In this document: in pieces, positions 45,545 through 54,030 of the stretch
How positions within the stretch are numbered: position 1 is the first letter of the stretch
Layout: the number at the start of each line of letters is the position of its first letter
Assembly: GCA_902175065.1 (NCBI GenBank)
Contig: CABIIJ010000057.1
Location: forward strand, 1 to 64,000
Source: an uncultured Comamonas sp.
GTDB lineage: Bacteria > Pseudomonadota > Gammaproteobacteria > Burkholderiales > Burkholderiaceae_C
Reading direction: 5' to 3'
Length of the DNA: 64,000 nucleotides
Position numbers and translations under genes: made by a program
Notes under the pieces: generated by a model
Database searches by the model: none
What the model was told of the DNA's origin: nothing
Seen by the model: the letters and a program-made list of their open reading frames with translations, nothing else

Positions 45545-46813
45545 TCACCCCCGAAACGGCAAACGCGGCAACTGCTCCCGCAAGATGCCCCACGGACTGC
45601 GCCCGCTCAACTGCGCCACGATGGCCGCCTTCAGCGGCGGCAAATGCTGCGCCCCCTGCAACACGATCTGGCGCAGCAGCCGGGGCGCAGGGCGCGGATC
45701 GGTGAACAGCCTGACCACGGTGTTGGTCCCCTGGAACAGCGGCCAGGCGTGCCGGTGCTGGCTGCGGCTGTAGGCGGCCAGCACGCCCTCCTGCCCCCAG
45801 TCCTGGCCCGCGTGGTAGGCGCTGGCGATGGCGCTGCTCAACCGCTCCACCCCCGACAGCCCCAGGTTGAAGCCATGCGCCGTCACCGGGTGCATCCCCA
45901 CGGCGGCATCGCCCAGCAAGGCAAAGCGCGGCCCGCTGAACTGGCGGGCATAGGTCGCCACCAGCGGGTAATGGTGGCGCTGGCCGACCAGCTCCATCTC
46001 GCCCAGGCGGCTCTGGAAATGCGCCTGCACCTGGGCGGCGAAGTCGGCCTCGTCCAGTTGCATCAGGCGGGCGATGTCCGGGCTGTCGCTGGTCACCACC
46101 GCCGAGCACAGCAGGTCGCCCGTGGCCGGGTCGGGCTGCAGCGGCAGGATGGCCAGGGTGCGGTCGTAGCCAAAGCATTCGTGCGCCACGTCGTGGTGCT
46201 CCAGCGTGTGGCGCATCCGGCAGACGATGACGCTGCGGCCAAAATCCGTCATCTGCGCCCCCACGCCCAACATGCGGCGCACGGCGGAAAAGCGGCTGTC
46301 GGCCGCCACCACCAGCGGTGCGGACAGCGGCGGCGCATCCACGCGCACGCCGTTGTCCTGCACCTGGTAGTGCACCTGGACGCGATCGCCCAGGTGCTGC
46401 ACCTGCGTGACGGTGGCCTCGGTCAGCACGCGGATGGCGGCGTGGGCCTGCGCCTCCTCCCACGCCGTGCGGCGCAGGGCGCAATTGGGCACGATGCGCC
46501 CGAGCGCCTCCATGTCCTGACCCACGGTATCGATGTCCAGCGTCGGGCGCACGCCCACCGGGCCGTCGTGCACCACCGCCTGGCGGATGAAGCCCTGTTC
46601 ATGCGGCAGCAGGCGCTGCCAGGTGCCCAGGCGCTGCAGGGTCTGCACGCTGGGATGGGTCAGGGCGATTTCCCGCCCATCCGGGGCCGGATGGGCCAGA
46701 ACCGCCTGCGGCTGCTGCTCCAGCACCGTGGCGTGCAAACCGGCCTGGGCCAAAGCCAGCGCCAACGACAAACCCGCAGGCCCGGCGCCTACGATCAAAA
46801 CATCGGTATCCAT
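45545..46813 (-). CDS. ubiM: FAD-dependent ubiquinone-biosynthesis hydroxylase, UbiM-like
   Basis: 422 aa UbiH/UbiF/COQ6-family flavoprotein monooxygenase. FAD-binding DVLIVGAGPAGLSLALALAQAG at the N-terminus, and the second flavin motif LLGDAAVGMHPVTAHGFNLGL near residue 290. The HPVTAHGFN form is what I recall for UbiM rather than UbiH/UbiF (HPLAGQG). Hydroxylates the ubiquinone ring. If it is instead another family member, the reaction class stays the same. Monocistronic, divergent from minC. Confidence 0.78.
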   Translation of the reverse strand: MDTDVLIVGAGPAGLSLALALAQAGLHATVLEQQPQAVLAHPAPDGREIALTHPSVQTLQRLGTWQRLLPHEQGFIRQAVVHDGPVGVRPTLDIDTVGQDMEALGRIVPNCALRRTAWEEAQAHAAIRVLTEATVTQVQHLGDRVQVHYQVQDNGVRVDAPPLSAPLVVAADSRFSAVRRMLGVGAQMTDFGRSVIVCRMRHTLEHHDVAHECFGYDRTLAILPLQPDPATGDLLCSAVVTSDSPDIARLMQLDEADFAAQVQAHFQSRLGEMELVGQRHHYPLVATYARQFSGPRFALLGDAAVGMHPVTAHGFNLGLSGVERLSSAIASAYHAGQDWGQEGVLAAYSRSQHRHAWPLFQGTNTVVRLFTDPRPAPRLLRQIVLQGAQHLPPLKAAIVAQLSGRSPWGILREQLPRLPFRG

Positions 46814-46976
46814 AGAAGAAGGGCGTAATCAGAAGTAAAAGTCGGACGGTCAACGCGGGCCATTGTCCCCCCTTCTGCCACGCACACGGGCGCAACACCG
46901 CAAACCACCCTGCTGCGCTTGCAACAGTTACGGACATGCAAGGTACACTTGCCGCTGGTGTGCCTTTCCCCTCCCT

Positions 46977-47040
46977 TGCCTTTTCCCTGCCTTTTCCCTG
47001 CCTTTTCCCTGCCTTTTCCCTGCCTTTTCCCTGCCTTTTC
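46977..47040 (+). repeat. 11-bp tandem repeat upstream of minC
   Basis: Five perfect copies of TGCCTTTTCCC (46977-47031) plus a sixth partial copy, ending 8 bp before the minC ATG. Slippage would change promoter or leader spacing. Confidence 0.92.
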
Positions 47041-47048
47041 ATTGAGCT

Positions 47049-47816
47049 ATGGCCGTTGATTCCAAGAGCGCTGCCCGCGCCAGCTTTGACCTGAAAAGCG
47101 CCGAATTGCCGGTACTGGCAGTGGCGTTGCGCAGCACCGATGTGGCGACCGTGGTTGCCGACTTGGCCCGGCGCCTGGCCGACGACCCGGATTTTTTCGA
47201 CAACGACCCCGTCCTCATCGACCTGCACCATGTGCAGGACAGCCCCGAGGCCATCGACTTTCCCTGCCTGCTGGCCGCCCTGCGCAGCCACCGTACCCGT
47301 CCGGTGGCCGTGCGCGGCGGCTCGCCTGCCCAGATGAACGCGGCCCACGAGGCCGGCCTGGTGCCCGCCCCCGATGCCACCCTGGCCCGCCCCAAGGAAC
47401 GCAAGGCCGAGCGCGAAGTGGAAGTCGTCGTCCAGGAGGTGGAAATCATCCGCGAGGTGCCGGTGGACGTCGTGCGCCCGACCATGGTGGTGGACAAGCC
47501 GCTGCGCTCCGGCCAGCAGGTGTACGCCAAGGGCGCCGATCTGGTCGTCCTGGCCATGGTCAGCTTTGGCGCCGAGGTGATTGCGGACGGCAACGTCCAC
47601 ATCTACGCCCCCTTGCGGGGCCGGGCCGTGGCCGGCGCCCGCGGCGACACGGCGGCCCGCATTTTCACCACCTGCATGCAGCCGCAACTGCTGTCGATCG
47701 CCGGCAACTATCGCGCCCTGGAAGCCGATCTACCTGCCGACGTGGCCGGCAAACCGGCCCAGGCCCGCCTGGAGGGGGATCGGCTCATCATCGAACCCCT
47801 GGCATCCCTGACCTGA
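47049..47816 (+). CDS. minC: Septum-site determining protein MinC
   Basis: 255 aa FtsZ-ring inhibitor. An N-terminal MinC_N-like domain (FDLKSAELPVLAVALRST) and a charged linker (ERKAEREVEVVVQEVEIIREVP) are followed by the beta-helical C-terminal domain (GADLVVLAMVSFGAEVIADGNVHIYAPLRGRAVAGA in two stretches) that dimerises and binds MinD. No clear Shine-Dalgarno sequence: the region just upstream is a pyrimidine-rich 11-bp tandem repeat, so translation may be weak or repeat-dependent. First gene of minCDE. Confidence 0.95.
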   Translation: MAVDSKSAARASFDLKSAELPVLAVALRSTDVATVVADLARRLADDPDFFDNDPVLIDLHHVQDSPEAIDFPCLLAALRSHRTRPVAVRGGSPAQMNAAHEAGLVPAPDATLARPKERKAEREVEVVVQEVEIIREVPVDVVRPTMVVDKPLRSGQQVYAKGADLVVLAMVSFGAEVIADGNVHIYAPLRGRAVAGARGDTAARIFTTCMQPQLLSIAGNYRALEADLPADVAGKPAQARLEGDRLIIEPLASLT

Positions 47817-47853
47817 TTCCCCAGCCTTCAAGACCTCTAGGAACCCTGCTCTC

Positions 47854-48666
47854 ATGGCCAAAATCATCGTAATTACCTCCGGCAAAGGCGGTGTCGGCAA
47901 AACGACCACCAGCGCCAGCATTGCCGCAGGCCTGGCACTGTCCGGGAAAAAAACCGTGGTGATCGACTTCGACGTCGGGCTGCGCAACCTCGACCTCATC
48001 ATGGGCTGCGAACGCCGCGTGGTCTACGACCTGATCAACGTCATCCAGGGCGAGGCCAACCTGAACCAGGCCCTCATCAAGGACAAGCAGTGCGACAACC
48101 TGTTCATCCTGGCCGCTTCCCAAACGCGCGACAAGGATGCCCTGACCGACGAAGGCGTCAAGAAAGTGCTGGACGATCTCGCCGCCATGGAGTTTGACTT
48201 CATCCTCTGCGACTCCCCCGCCGGGATCGAAAGCGGCGCCCTGCTGGCCATGCGCTACGCCGACGAGGCACTGGTGACGACCAACCCGGAAGTCTCCTCG
48301 GTGCGTGACTCCGACCGCATTCTGGGCATGCTCAGTTCCAAGACCGAAAAGGCCAGGAACGGCGGCAGCGTCAAGGAGCACCTGCTCATCACCCGCTACA
48401 ACCCGGCCCGGGTGGAAGAAGGGCAGATGCTCTCGATCCAGGACGTCGAGGACATCCTGCGCATTCCGCTGGTCGGGGTGATTCCCGAATCGGAAATCGT
48501 GCTGCAGGCCTCCAACCAGGGCATCCCGGTGATCCACATGCCGGATGCCGATGCAGCCCAGGCCTACCAGGACGTCGTTGCCCGCCTGCTGGGCGAGGAG
48601 CGCCCGATGCGGTTCACCGAAGCCGTCAAGCCGGGTTTTTTCAAACGAATTTTTGGTGGGAGGTAA
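47854..48666 (+). CDS. minD: Septum-site determining ATPase MinD
   Basis: 270 aa. Deviant Walker A SGKGGVGKTTTSASIAAG, switch region DFDVGLRNLDLIMGCERRVVYD (in two stretches), Walker B DFILCDSPAGIE, and a C-terminal amphipathic membrane-targeting helix (PGFFKRIFGGR). Binds the membrane in the ATP form, recruits MinC, and is released by MinE, giving pole-to-pole oscillation. Second gene of minCDE, 37 bp after minC. Confidence 0.97.
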   Translation: MAKIIVITSGKGGVGKTTTSASIAAGLALSGKKTVVIDFDVGLRNLDLIMGCERRVVYDLINVIQGEANLNQALIKDKQCDNLFILAASQTRDKDALTDEGVKKVLDDLAAMEFDFILCDSPAGIESGALLAMRYADEALVTTNPEVSSVRDSDRILGMLSSKTEKARNGGSVKEHLLITRYNPARVEEGQMLSIQDVEDILRIPLVGVIPESEIVLQASNQGIPVIHMPDADAAQAYQDVVARLLGEERPMRFTEAVKPGFFKRIFGGR

Positions 48667-48672
48667 CCCGGC

Positions 48673-48945
48673 ATGTCGATCCTTTCCATGCTGCTGGGCG
48701 AGAAGAAAAAGTCTGCCGCCATCGCCAAGGAACGCCTGCAGATCATCCTGGCCCGCGAGTGCGTGGATGGCAGCAGCGCCCCTGACTACCTGCCCGCACT
48801 GCAGCGCGAGCTGATGGCGGTGGTGTCGAAATACGTCGCCATCAACCCCGAGGACATCAAGGTGAACTTCGAGCGCCAGGACAACCTGGAAGTGCTGGAA
48901 GTGAAGGTGGAGCTGCCGGAGGCTTCGCCCTCCTCCTCCCGCTAA
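48673..48945 (+). CDS. minE: Cell division topological specificity factor MinE
   Basis: 90 aa. Membrane-binding N-terminus ([29 protein letters not shown]) and the MinD-stimulating beta domain ([25 protein letters not shown]). Starts 6 bp after minD. The stop codon overlaps the stop of the convergent flavin reductase gene by 4 bp. Confidence 0.96.
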   Translation: MSILSMLLGEKKKSAAIAKERLQIILARECVDGSSAPDYLPALQRELMAVVSKYVAINPEDIKVNFERQDNLEVLEVKVELPEASPSSSR

Positions 48946-49502
48946 CCCTCCGCCCCCGGGGGCTGGGGCGCCAGGCGCCGCCCCAGCTGCCCCCCGTGGT
49001 ACAGCAGCGGCTCGCCGCCCAGGCGCTGGCAGCGCAGCACTTCGCCGACCATGATGATGTGATCGCCCCCTGCGTAGCGATGGCGCAGGACACACTCGAA
49101 CACGGCCACTGCCCCCTTGATGATGGGCACCCCCTCGGCGTTGGGCTGCCAGTCCACCTGGGCAAAACGGTCCCCGTCCCTGGCGGCAAAACGCCGCGCC
49201 AAAGCCTCTTGCTCCAACGCCAGCACGTGCACCGCGTAGTGCTGGGAACGCAGGAACACGGGGTACAGACTGGTGGCCTGCCCCAAACTCCACAGCACCA
49301 GGGGCGGGGTGAGCGAGACGGAGTTGAACGAGCTGACCGTCATGCCCACCGGTGCGCCTTGCGCATTGGCCGTGGTCACTATCGTCACGCCGGTGGCGAA
49401 CTGCCCCAGGGCGTCACGCAATTGACGCTCGGTAAATGCAGGAGGGGGGGCAGAAGATGTCACGGGCGCAGCGCTTTCATGGGTAAACCGTGGATTATCC
49501 AT
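48942..49502 (-). CDS. Flavin reductase-domain protein
   Basis: 186 aa FMN-binding split-barrel protein: [44 protein letters not shown] and the conserved [13 protein letters not shown]. Such proteins supply reduced flavin to a monooxygenase (HpaC type) or act alone as NAD(P)H:flavin oxidoreductases. No monooxygenase partner is adjacent. The C-terminus has a Pro/Gly-rich tail. Overlaps minE tail to tail, so read-through from either gene would make antisense RNA. Confidence 0.88.
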   Translation of the reverse strand: MDNPRFTHESAAPVTSSAPPPAFTERQLRDALGQFATGVTIVTTANAQGAPVGMTVSSFNSVSLTPPLVLWSLGQATSLYPVFLRSQHYAVHVLALEQEALARRFAARDGDRFAQVDWQPNAEGVPIIKGAVAVFECVLRHRYAGGDHIIMVGEVLRCQRLGGEPLLYHGGQLGRRLAPQPPGAEG

Positions 49503-49536
49503 GGGAACCGCAAATCAGAAAGAAGCTTGCGCATCG

Positions 49537-49550
49537 CTGACATACATCAA
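49537..49550. promoter_or_regulatory. Possible FNR/ANR site upstream of azurin
   Basis: CTGACATACATCAA compared with TTGAT-N4-ATCAA: one half-site perfect, the other 3 of 5. A TACTCT box about 20 bp downstream would place it near -40. Azurin genes are often under oxygen control. Confidence 0.4.
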
Positions 49551-49664
49551 AGACACTACTGACGAAATACTCTTTGCAGCACGCCGCAAGGCCTTGCGCA
49601 AGGACTCGCAAAATACCCGGCTGGTGCAAAGCCCTTTGCACCGATTGCCTTAAAGGATGACCTG

Positions 49665-50120
49665 ATGCACAAAATTTTCGTTACGCTGGCCCTTGCTGCC
49701 ACGGCAGCGCTGGCCGCGCCAGCCATGGCTGCCGACAACTGTGCCGCCACGATCGAAGCCAACGACATGATGCAGTTCAACGTCAAGAACGTGGACGTGC
49801 CCAAAACGTGCAAGAGCTTCGCCATTACCCTCAAGCATGTCGGCAAAATGCCCAAGGCCTCCATGGGCCACAACGTGGTGGTCAGCAATACGGCAGATGT
49901 GACCGCCGTGGCCACCGAGGGTGCCAAGGCCGGCCCTGCTGCCGATTACGTGAAGGCCAATGACGCCCGCGTACTGGCCCACACCAAGGTGATCGGCGGC
50001 GGCGAAAGCACCACCGTGCAACTGGACGTGAGCAAGCTCAAGGCCGATGGCAAATACAGCTATTTCTGCTCCTTCCCTGGCCACTTCTCGGTCATGCAGG
50101 GCACGCTGGCATTGAAATAA
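49665..50120 (+). CDS. azu: Azurin
   Basis: 151 aa blue-copper electron carrier with a Sec signal peptide (LALAATAALAAPAMAAD). Mature numbering fits azurin: SMGHNVVVS holds the first His ligand, and YFCSFPGHFSVMQGTL holds the Cys, His and Met ligands. Periplasmic donor or acceptor for cytochromes in denitrification or peroxide reduction. AAGGATG precedes the ATG. Followed by a strong terminator, so monocistronic. Confidence 0.97.
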   Translation: MHKIFVTLALAATAALAAPAMAADNCAATIEANDMMQFNVKNVDVPKTCKSFAITLKHVGKMPKASMGHNVVVSNTADVTAVATEGAKAGPAADYVKANDARVLAHTKVIGGGESTTVQLDVSKLKADGKYSYFCSFPGHFSVMQGTLALK

Positions 50121-50145
50121 TCACCGCCTTTGCCACCCAAACCAG

Positions 50146-50173
50146 GCCACCAGCCCCGCTGGTGGCTTTTTTT
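50146..50173 (+). terminator. Intrinsic terminator after azurin
   Basis: Stem GCCACCAGC-CCC-GCTGGTGGC followed by T7. Confidence 0.94.
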
Positions 50174-50225
50174 CGGCCCGGATTTGGTAATGTTGCCGCT
50201 TTGCCGTTTTTCTCTACCACCTGCC

Positions 50226-50864
50226 ATGCTCCACTACCGCACCCTGCCCGTCACGGCCTTTCAACAAAACTGCTCCATCGTCTGGTGCGACCAGACCCGG
50301 CAGGCCGCCGTGATCGACCCTGGCGGCGATATCGAGGCCATCCAGGCCCTGGCGCAGTCCCTGGGCCTGGACATCCGCGCCCTCTGGCTCACCCACGCGC
50401 ATATCGACCATGCGGGCGGGGCCGCCAGCCTGAGCGAGCAACTGGATGTGCCCATCATCGGCCCGCACCGGGGCGACCAGTTCTGGATCGATGGCCTGCC
50501 CCAGCAAAGCCTGATGTTCGGCTTCCCTCCGGCCGGCACCTTCATCCCCACGCGCTGGCTCGAAGACCAGGACACGGTGCAGATCGGCGAAGAAACCCTG
50601 CACGTGCGCCACACCCCCGGGCACACCCCGGGGCACGTGGTGTTTCATGCGCCGCAGATCCAGCGCTGCTTTGTCGGCGACGTGCTGTTTGCCGGCAGCA
50701 TCGGGCGCACCGATTTCCCCCAGGGCAACCACCAGCAGCTCATCGACAGCATCACCCAGCGGCTGTGGCCCATGGGCAATGACACCGTGTTCATCCCCGG
50801 GCACGGCCCGGAAAGCAGCTTTGGCCAGGAGCGCCTGACCAATCCCTTCGTGGGCAACACTTAG
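50226..50864 (+). CDS. MBL-fold metallo-hydrolase (glyoxalase II-like)
   Basis: 212 aa, YcbL-type. Metal motif THAHIDHAGG (H-x-H-x-D-H), later HTPGHTPGHVVFH, and CFVGDVLFAGSIGRTDFP, then the last His in FIPGHGPES. These features fit single-domain hydroxyacylglutathione-hydrolase-like enzymes. ATG 50226 is chosen; the 32-residue extension in the track crosses the azurin terminator. Ends 12 bp before a 76-bp element. Confidence 0.9.
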   Translation: MLHYRTLPVTAFQQNCSIVWCDQTRQAAVIDPGGDIEAIQALAQSLGLDIRALWLTHAHIDHAGGAASLSEQLDVPIIGPHRGDQFWIDGLPQQSLMFGFPPAGTFIPTRWLEDQDTVQIGEETLHVRHTPGHTPGHVVFHAPQIQRCFVGDVLFAGSIGRTDFPQGNHQQLIDSITQRLWPMGNDTVFIPGHGPESSFGQERLTNPFVGNT

Positions 50865-50876
50865 GAATTATTCGAT

Positions 50877-50952
50877 AGCTGTTTCCGCTTTGTTTATAAG
50901 GATTAACGATGTTTTTCATCTGAAAATCCTTTATTCATCAGTGGGAACAGCT
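50877..50952. repeat. 76-bp palindromic intergenic element, copy 7
   Basis: Begins AGCTGTTTCCGCTTTGTTTAT and ends CATCAGTGGGAACAGCT, between the convergent MBL hydrolase and prfC genes. A partial second arm (AGCTGTTTTTCGCCCCCGCTGA) follows at about 50966, as if a second copy had been truncated there. Confidence 0.85.
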
Positions 50953-51000
50953 ATGCAAATATTGAAAGCTGTTTTTCGCCCCCGCTGACTTTCCGGCCGA

Positions 51001-52629
51001 TCAGCCGTTGGCCTGCAATTCCAGCCCGGCGTGCTCGCGCAGCGGGTGGAAATGGATTTTCGGGAAGCGCTCCTGCGCCAGGCGCACGTCGTAGGGGCTG
51101 GTGCAGAGGAAGGCCAGGGTGTTGGCCGCATCGTGCGCCAGGCGCAGCGGGTAGGCGGCCTCGAACTGGCGCAGCTCGGCCGGGGTGTCGGCCGTGATCC
51201 AGCGGGCGCCGGTGTACTGGCAGCCTTCCAGGCGGATGTCGCAGTCGTATTCGGTTTTCAGGCGGTGCTGCACCACCTCGAACTGCAATTGGCCGACGGC
51301 GCCCAGCAGCATGTTGCCGCCGGCGTCGGGCTTGAACACCTGGATGGCGCCCTCCTCGCCCAGCTCCATCAACCCCTGCTGCAATTGTTTGGAGCGCAAA
51401 GGATTTTTCAGCACCACGGTCATGAACATCTCGGGCGCGAAGAACGGGAGGCCGGTGAACTGCAGGTTCGGCCCGTCGGTGATGCTGTCGCCCAGCTGCA
51501 CGCCGCCGTGGATGGTGAAGCCGATGATGTCGCCCGCAAAGGCCTCGTCCACCGCCTCGCGGCGCTGGCTCATGAAGGTGACGACGCTGGTCGGGCGCAG
51601 CTCCTTGCCGGTGCGCTGCACCTTCATCTTCATGCCGGGCGTGTATTTGCCGCTGGCCACGCGCACGAAGGCGATGCGGTCGCGGTGGTTGGCGTCCATG
51701 TTCGCCTGCACCTTGAAGACCACGCCGGCAAAGCCCTTGTCCTCGGGGCGGATGGTGACTTCCTGGCGCTGGCGGTTCACTTCCTGGTAGGCCAGGCGCG
51801 TGCCCGGCGAGGGCGACATGTCCACCACGGCGTTGAGCACTTCCTGCACGCCGAAGTTGTTCACGCCCGAGCCGAAGAACACCGGGGTCAGTTTTGCGGC
51901 CAGGAACTGCTCATGGCTCCATTCGGCGGAGGCGCCGACGGCCAGCTCCATGCTCTCCAGCGCATCGTCGAAGGCTTTGCCGAAGCGCTGGCGCAGCCTG
52001 TCGGCCTCGGCCAGGGGGATGACCTCAAAATCCTCCGGGCGCTTTTCGCTGCCGGCCTGGAACACCGTCATGCTTTGCGTGCGCAGGTCGATGATGCCGC
52101 CGAAGGTCTTGCCCTGCCCGACGGGCCAGGTGATGGGGCAGCAGGGCATGCCCAGCTCGCGTTCCACCTCGTCCAGGATGTCCAGCGGGTCGCGCACCTC
52201 GCGGTCCATCTTGTTCACGAAGGTGATGATGGGGGTATCGCGCTGGCGGCAGACCTCGATCAGGCGGCGCGTCTGCGTTTCCACGCCGTTGGCGGCGTCG
52301 ATCACCATCAGCGCCGAATCCACGGCGGTGAGCACGCGGTAGGTGTCTTCCGAAAAGTCCTTGTGGCCGGGAGTGTCCAGCAGGTTGATGACGTGGTCGC
52401 GGTAGCTCATCTGCATCACGCTGGAGGCCACCGAGATGCCGCGCTGCTTCTCGATCTCCATCCAGTCGCTCGTCGCGTGGCGGCTGGCCTTGCGGCCCTT
52501 GACCGCCCCGGCAATCTGGATGGCGCCGGAGAACAACAGCAGCTTTTCCGTCAGCGTGGTTTTACCGGCGTCCGGGTGGGAAATGATGGCAAAGGTGCGG
52601 CGGCGGCGGGTTTCAGGAGCGTAGGACAC
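51001..52629 (-). CDS. prfC: Peptide chain release factor 3
   Basis: 542 aa GTPase that recycles RF1/RF2. G1 SHPDAGKTTLTEKLL, switch GISVASSVMQM, G3 LLDTPGHKDF, G4 TFVNKMDRE, and the RF3 C-terminal domain. GTG 52629 gives the family start (V)SYAPETRRRRTFAII; the track start is a TTG. No clear ribosome-binding site. Length fits RF3 (E. coli 529 aa). Confidence 0.95.
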   Translation of the reverse strand: MSYAPETRRRRTFAIISHPDAGKTTLTEKLLLFSGAIQIAGAVKGRKASRHATSDWMEIEKQRGISVASSVMQMSYRDHVINLLDTPGHKDFSEDTYRVLTAVDSALMVIDAANGVETQTRRLIEVCRQRDTPIITFVNKMDREVRDPLDILDEVERELGMPCCPITWPVGQGKTFGGIIDLRTQSMTVFQAGSEKRPEDFEVIPLAEADRLRQRFGKAFDDALESMELAVGASAEWSHEQFLAAKLTPVFFGSGVNNFGVQEVLNAVVDMSPSPGTRLAYQEVNRQRQEVTIRPEDKGFAGVVFKVQANMDANHRDRIAFVRVASGKYTPGMKMKVQRTGKELRPTSVVTFMSQRREAVDEAFAGDIIGFTIHGGVQLGDSITDGPNLQFTGLPFFAPEMFMTVVLKNPLRSKQLQQGLMELGEEGAIQVFKPDAGGNMLLGAVGQLQFEVVQHRLKTEYDCDIRLEGCQYTGARWITADTPAELRQFEAAYPLRLAHDAANTLAFLCTSPYDVRLAQERFPKIHFHPLREHAGLELQANG

Positions 52630-52649
52630 GGTGCAGGCAAAGGTGAGAA

Positions 52650-52687
52650 ACAAAAAGACAAAGACAGGCCCGAGTTTCCCCGGGCCT
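52650..52687 (-). terminator. Likely intrinsic terminator after the MFS gene
   Basis: Minus-strand stem AGGCCCG / CGGGCCT with an 8-nt loop, followed by the T-rich GTCTTTGTCTTTTTG, just upstream of prfC. Confidence 0.6.
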
Positions 52688-52731
52688 GCACGATTGGGGC
52701 CGATTGTAAAAGGCGGATCCTCAAACCGTGT

Positions 52732-53973
52732 TCATACCGCGTGCACCCGCCGCTGATGCACGTTGGCGCCGACCGCCCCCGCTGCCAGCACGCTCACCGC
52801 CAGCGCAATCCCGGCCCCATAGAAAACCCAGTGGGGCTGCTGCCGGTCCATCATCCAGCCAAAAATCGGCGCCGCCAGGCTGAAGCCCAGATCCAGCCCC
52901 GAATACACCGTGCCGTACACCCGGCCCGTGGCCCCGGGCGGCGCCGCCTGCTTGATCAGCATATCGCGCGAGGGGCCGGCCAGCCCCTGGCCAAACCCCG
53001 CCGCCGCGCCGACGGCCAAGGCCACCGAGGCGGACAGCCAGCCCGTTCCCGCCAGGGCCAGCAAGGCCCCGGACAGCAGCAAAAACACCGTAATCACCTG
53101 CTCCAGACGCTGCACCCGCGCGGCCAGAAAACCGCCGCCCACCATGCCGACGGCACTGCACAGCATGAAGCCGGTGACCATCCACGAGGTGGTGGTCAAA
53201 TCCAGCTGCGGGTAAATGCTGCTCAGCGCCGGGCTGGAAAAGCTTTGCACCGCGCTCAGGCCTGCCGTGGTGAAAAAGAAAAAGGCAAAGCACAGCCACA
53301 CGGCGGGCAGGGCCAGGAAGGCGAAGGGGTTCGGCTCCTTGAAAGACGGCGCAGCAGCAGCGGCGGCCTGGGCCTGGGATCGGGGCGCTTCCCGGTCGTC
53401 GAGCCAGCGGCGCTGGTGTACCACGATGGCCAGGATCAGCAGGGCCAGCACGGCCCCGCTCAGGCAGGCGATGCGCCAGGAACCCGTCCAGCTGGTGATC
53501 CCCGCCATGAACACCGGGGCCGCTGCCCAGCCCAGGTTGCCCGAGATGCCGTGTACCGAAAAGGCGTGCCCCATGTTCTTCGGCGAAACACGCTTGTTCA
53601 AGATCGTGAAATCCACCGGGTGAAAGGGCGCATTGCCCAGCCCCGCGCAAAACGCCGCCGCCACCAGCATGGCGTAATTCTGCGCACTGGCGGCAATCAG
53701 CCCGGCCAGGGCAAAGCAGGCCAGGGCGGCAAACATGATGGGGCGGGCGCCCACCTTGTCCACCAGAAAGCCCGAAAGCATCTGCCCCACGCCGGAGACC
53801 ACGAAGAACACCGACACCACGCTGCCCAGCTCGACGTAGCTGTAACCGAAATCGGCCATCAGCCAGGGAAACAGCGGCGGCAGCAACAGATGGAAAAAGT
53901 GGGATGAACCGTGGGCCAGTCCGACCAGGCCAATGGTGCGGGCATCCTGCCCGAGCGGGTTAATCGTCGTCAT
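52732..53973 (-). CDS. Major facilitator superfamily transporter
   Basis: 413 aa, 12 predicted helices. The N-terminus GLAHGSSHFFHLLLPPLFPWL resembles the fosmidomycin-resistance (Fsr)-like MFS group. A central loop is rich in Ala/Gln/Lys (APRSQAQAAAAAAPSFKEPNP). Substrate not determinable; efflux is the common role. Single gene between prfC and the methyltransferase. Confidence 0.85.
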   Translation of the reverse strand: MTTINPLGQDARTIGLVGLAHGSSHFFHLLLPPLFPWLMADFGYSYVELGSVVSVFFVVSGVGQMLSGFLVDKVGARPIMFAALACFALAGLIAASAQNYAMLVAAAFCAGLGNAPFHPVDFTILNKRVSPKNMGHAFSVHGISGNLGWAAAPVFMAGITSWTGSWRIACLSGAVLALLILAIVVHQRRWLDDREAPRSQAQAAAAAAPSFKEPNPFAFLALPAVWLCFAFFFFTTAGLSAVQSFSSPALSSIYPQLDLTTTSWMVTGFMLCSAVGMVGGGFLAARVQRLEQVITVFLLLSGALLALAGTGWLSASVALAVGAAAGFGQGLAGPSRDMLIKQAAPPGATGRVYGTVYSGLDLGFSLAAPIFGWMMDRQQPHWVFYGAGIALAVSVLAAGAVGANVHQRRVHAV

Positions 53974-54016
53974 CCCGGTATCTTACGAACGCCGCCGACA
54001 GCCCTGCCATCGCAAG

Positions 54017-54030
54017 GTTTCACATGAAAC
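54017..54030. promoter_or_regulatory. parS: Degenerate parS-like site
   Basis: GTTTCACATGAAAC, one base from the parS consensus GTTTCACGTGAAAC. It overlaps the stop codon of the methyltransferase gene downstream of parB. Confidence 0.5.

Noticed and set aside
46977-47040. CRISPR array
   Set aside because: The tandem 11-bp units have no spacers; it is a simple direct repeat. No other spaced direct repeats were seen in the window.
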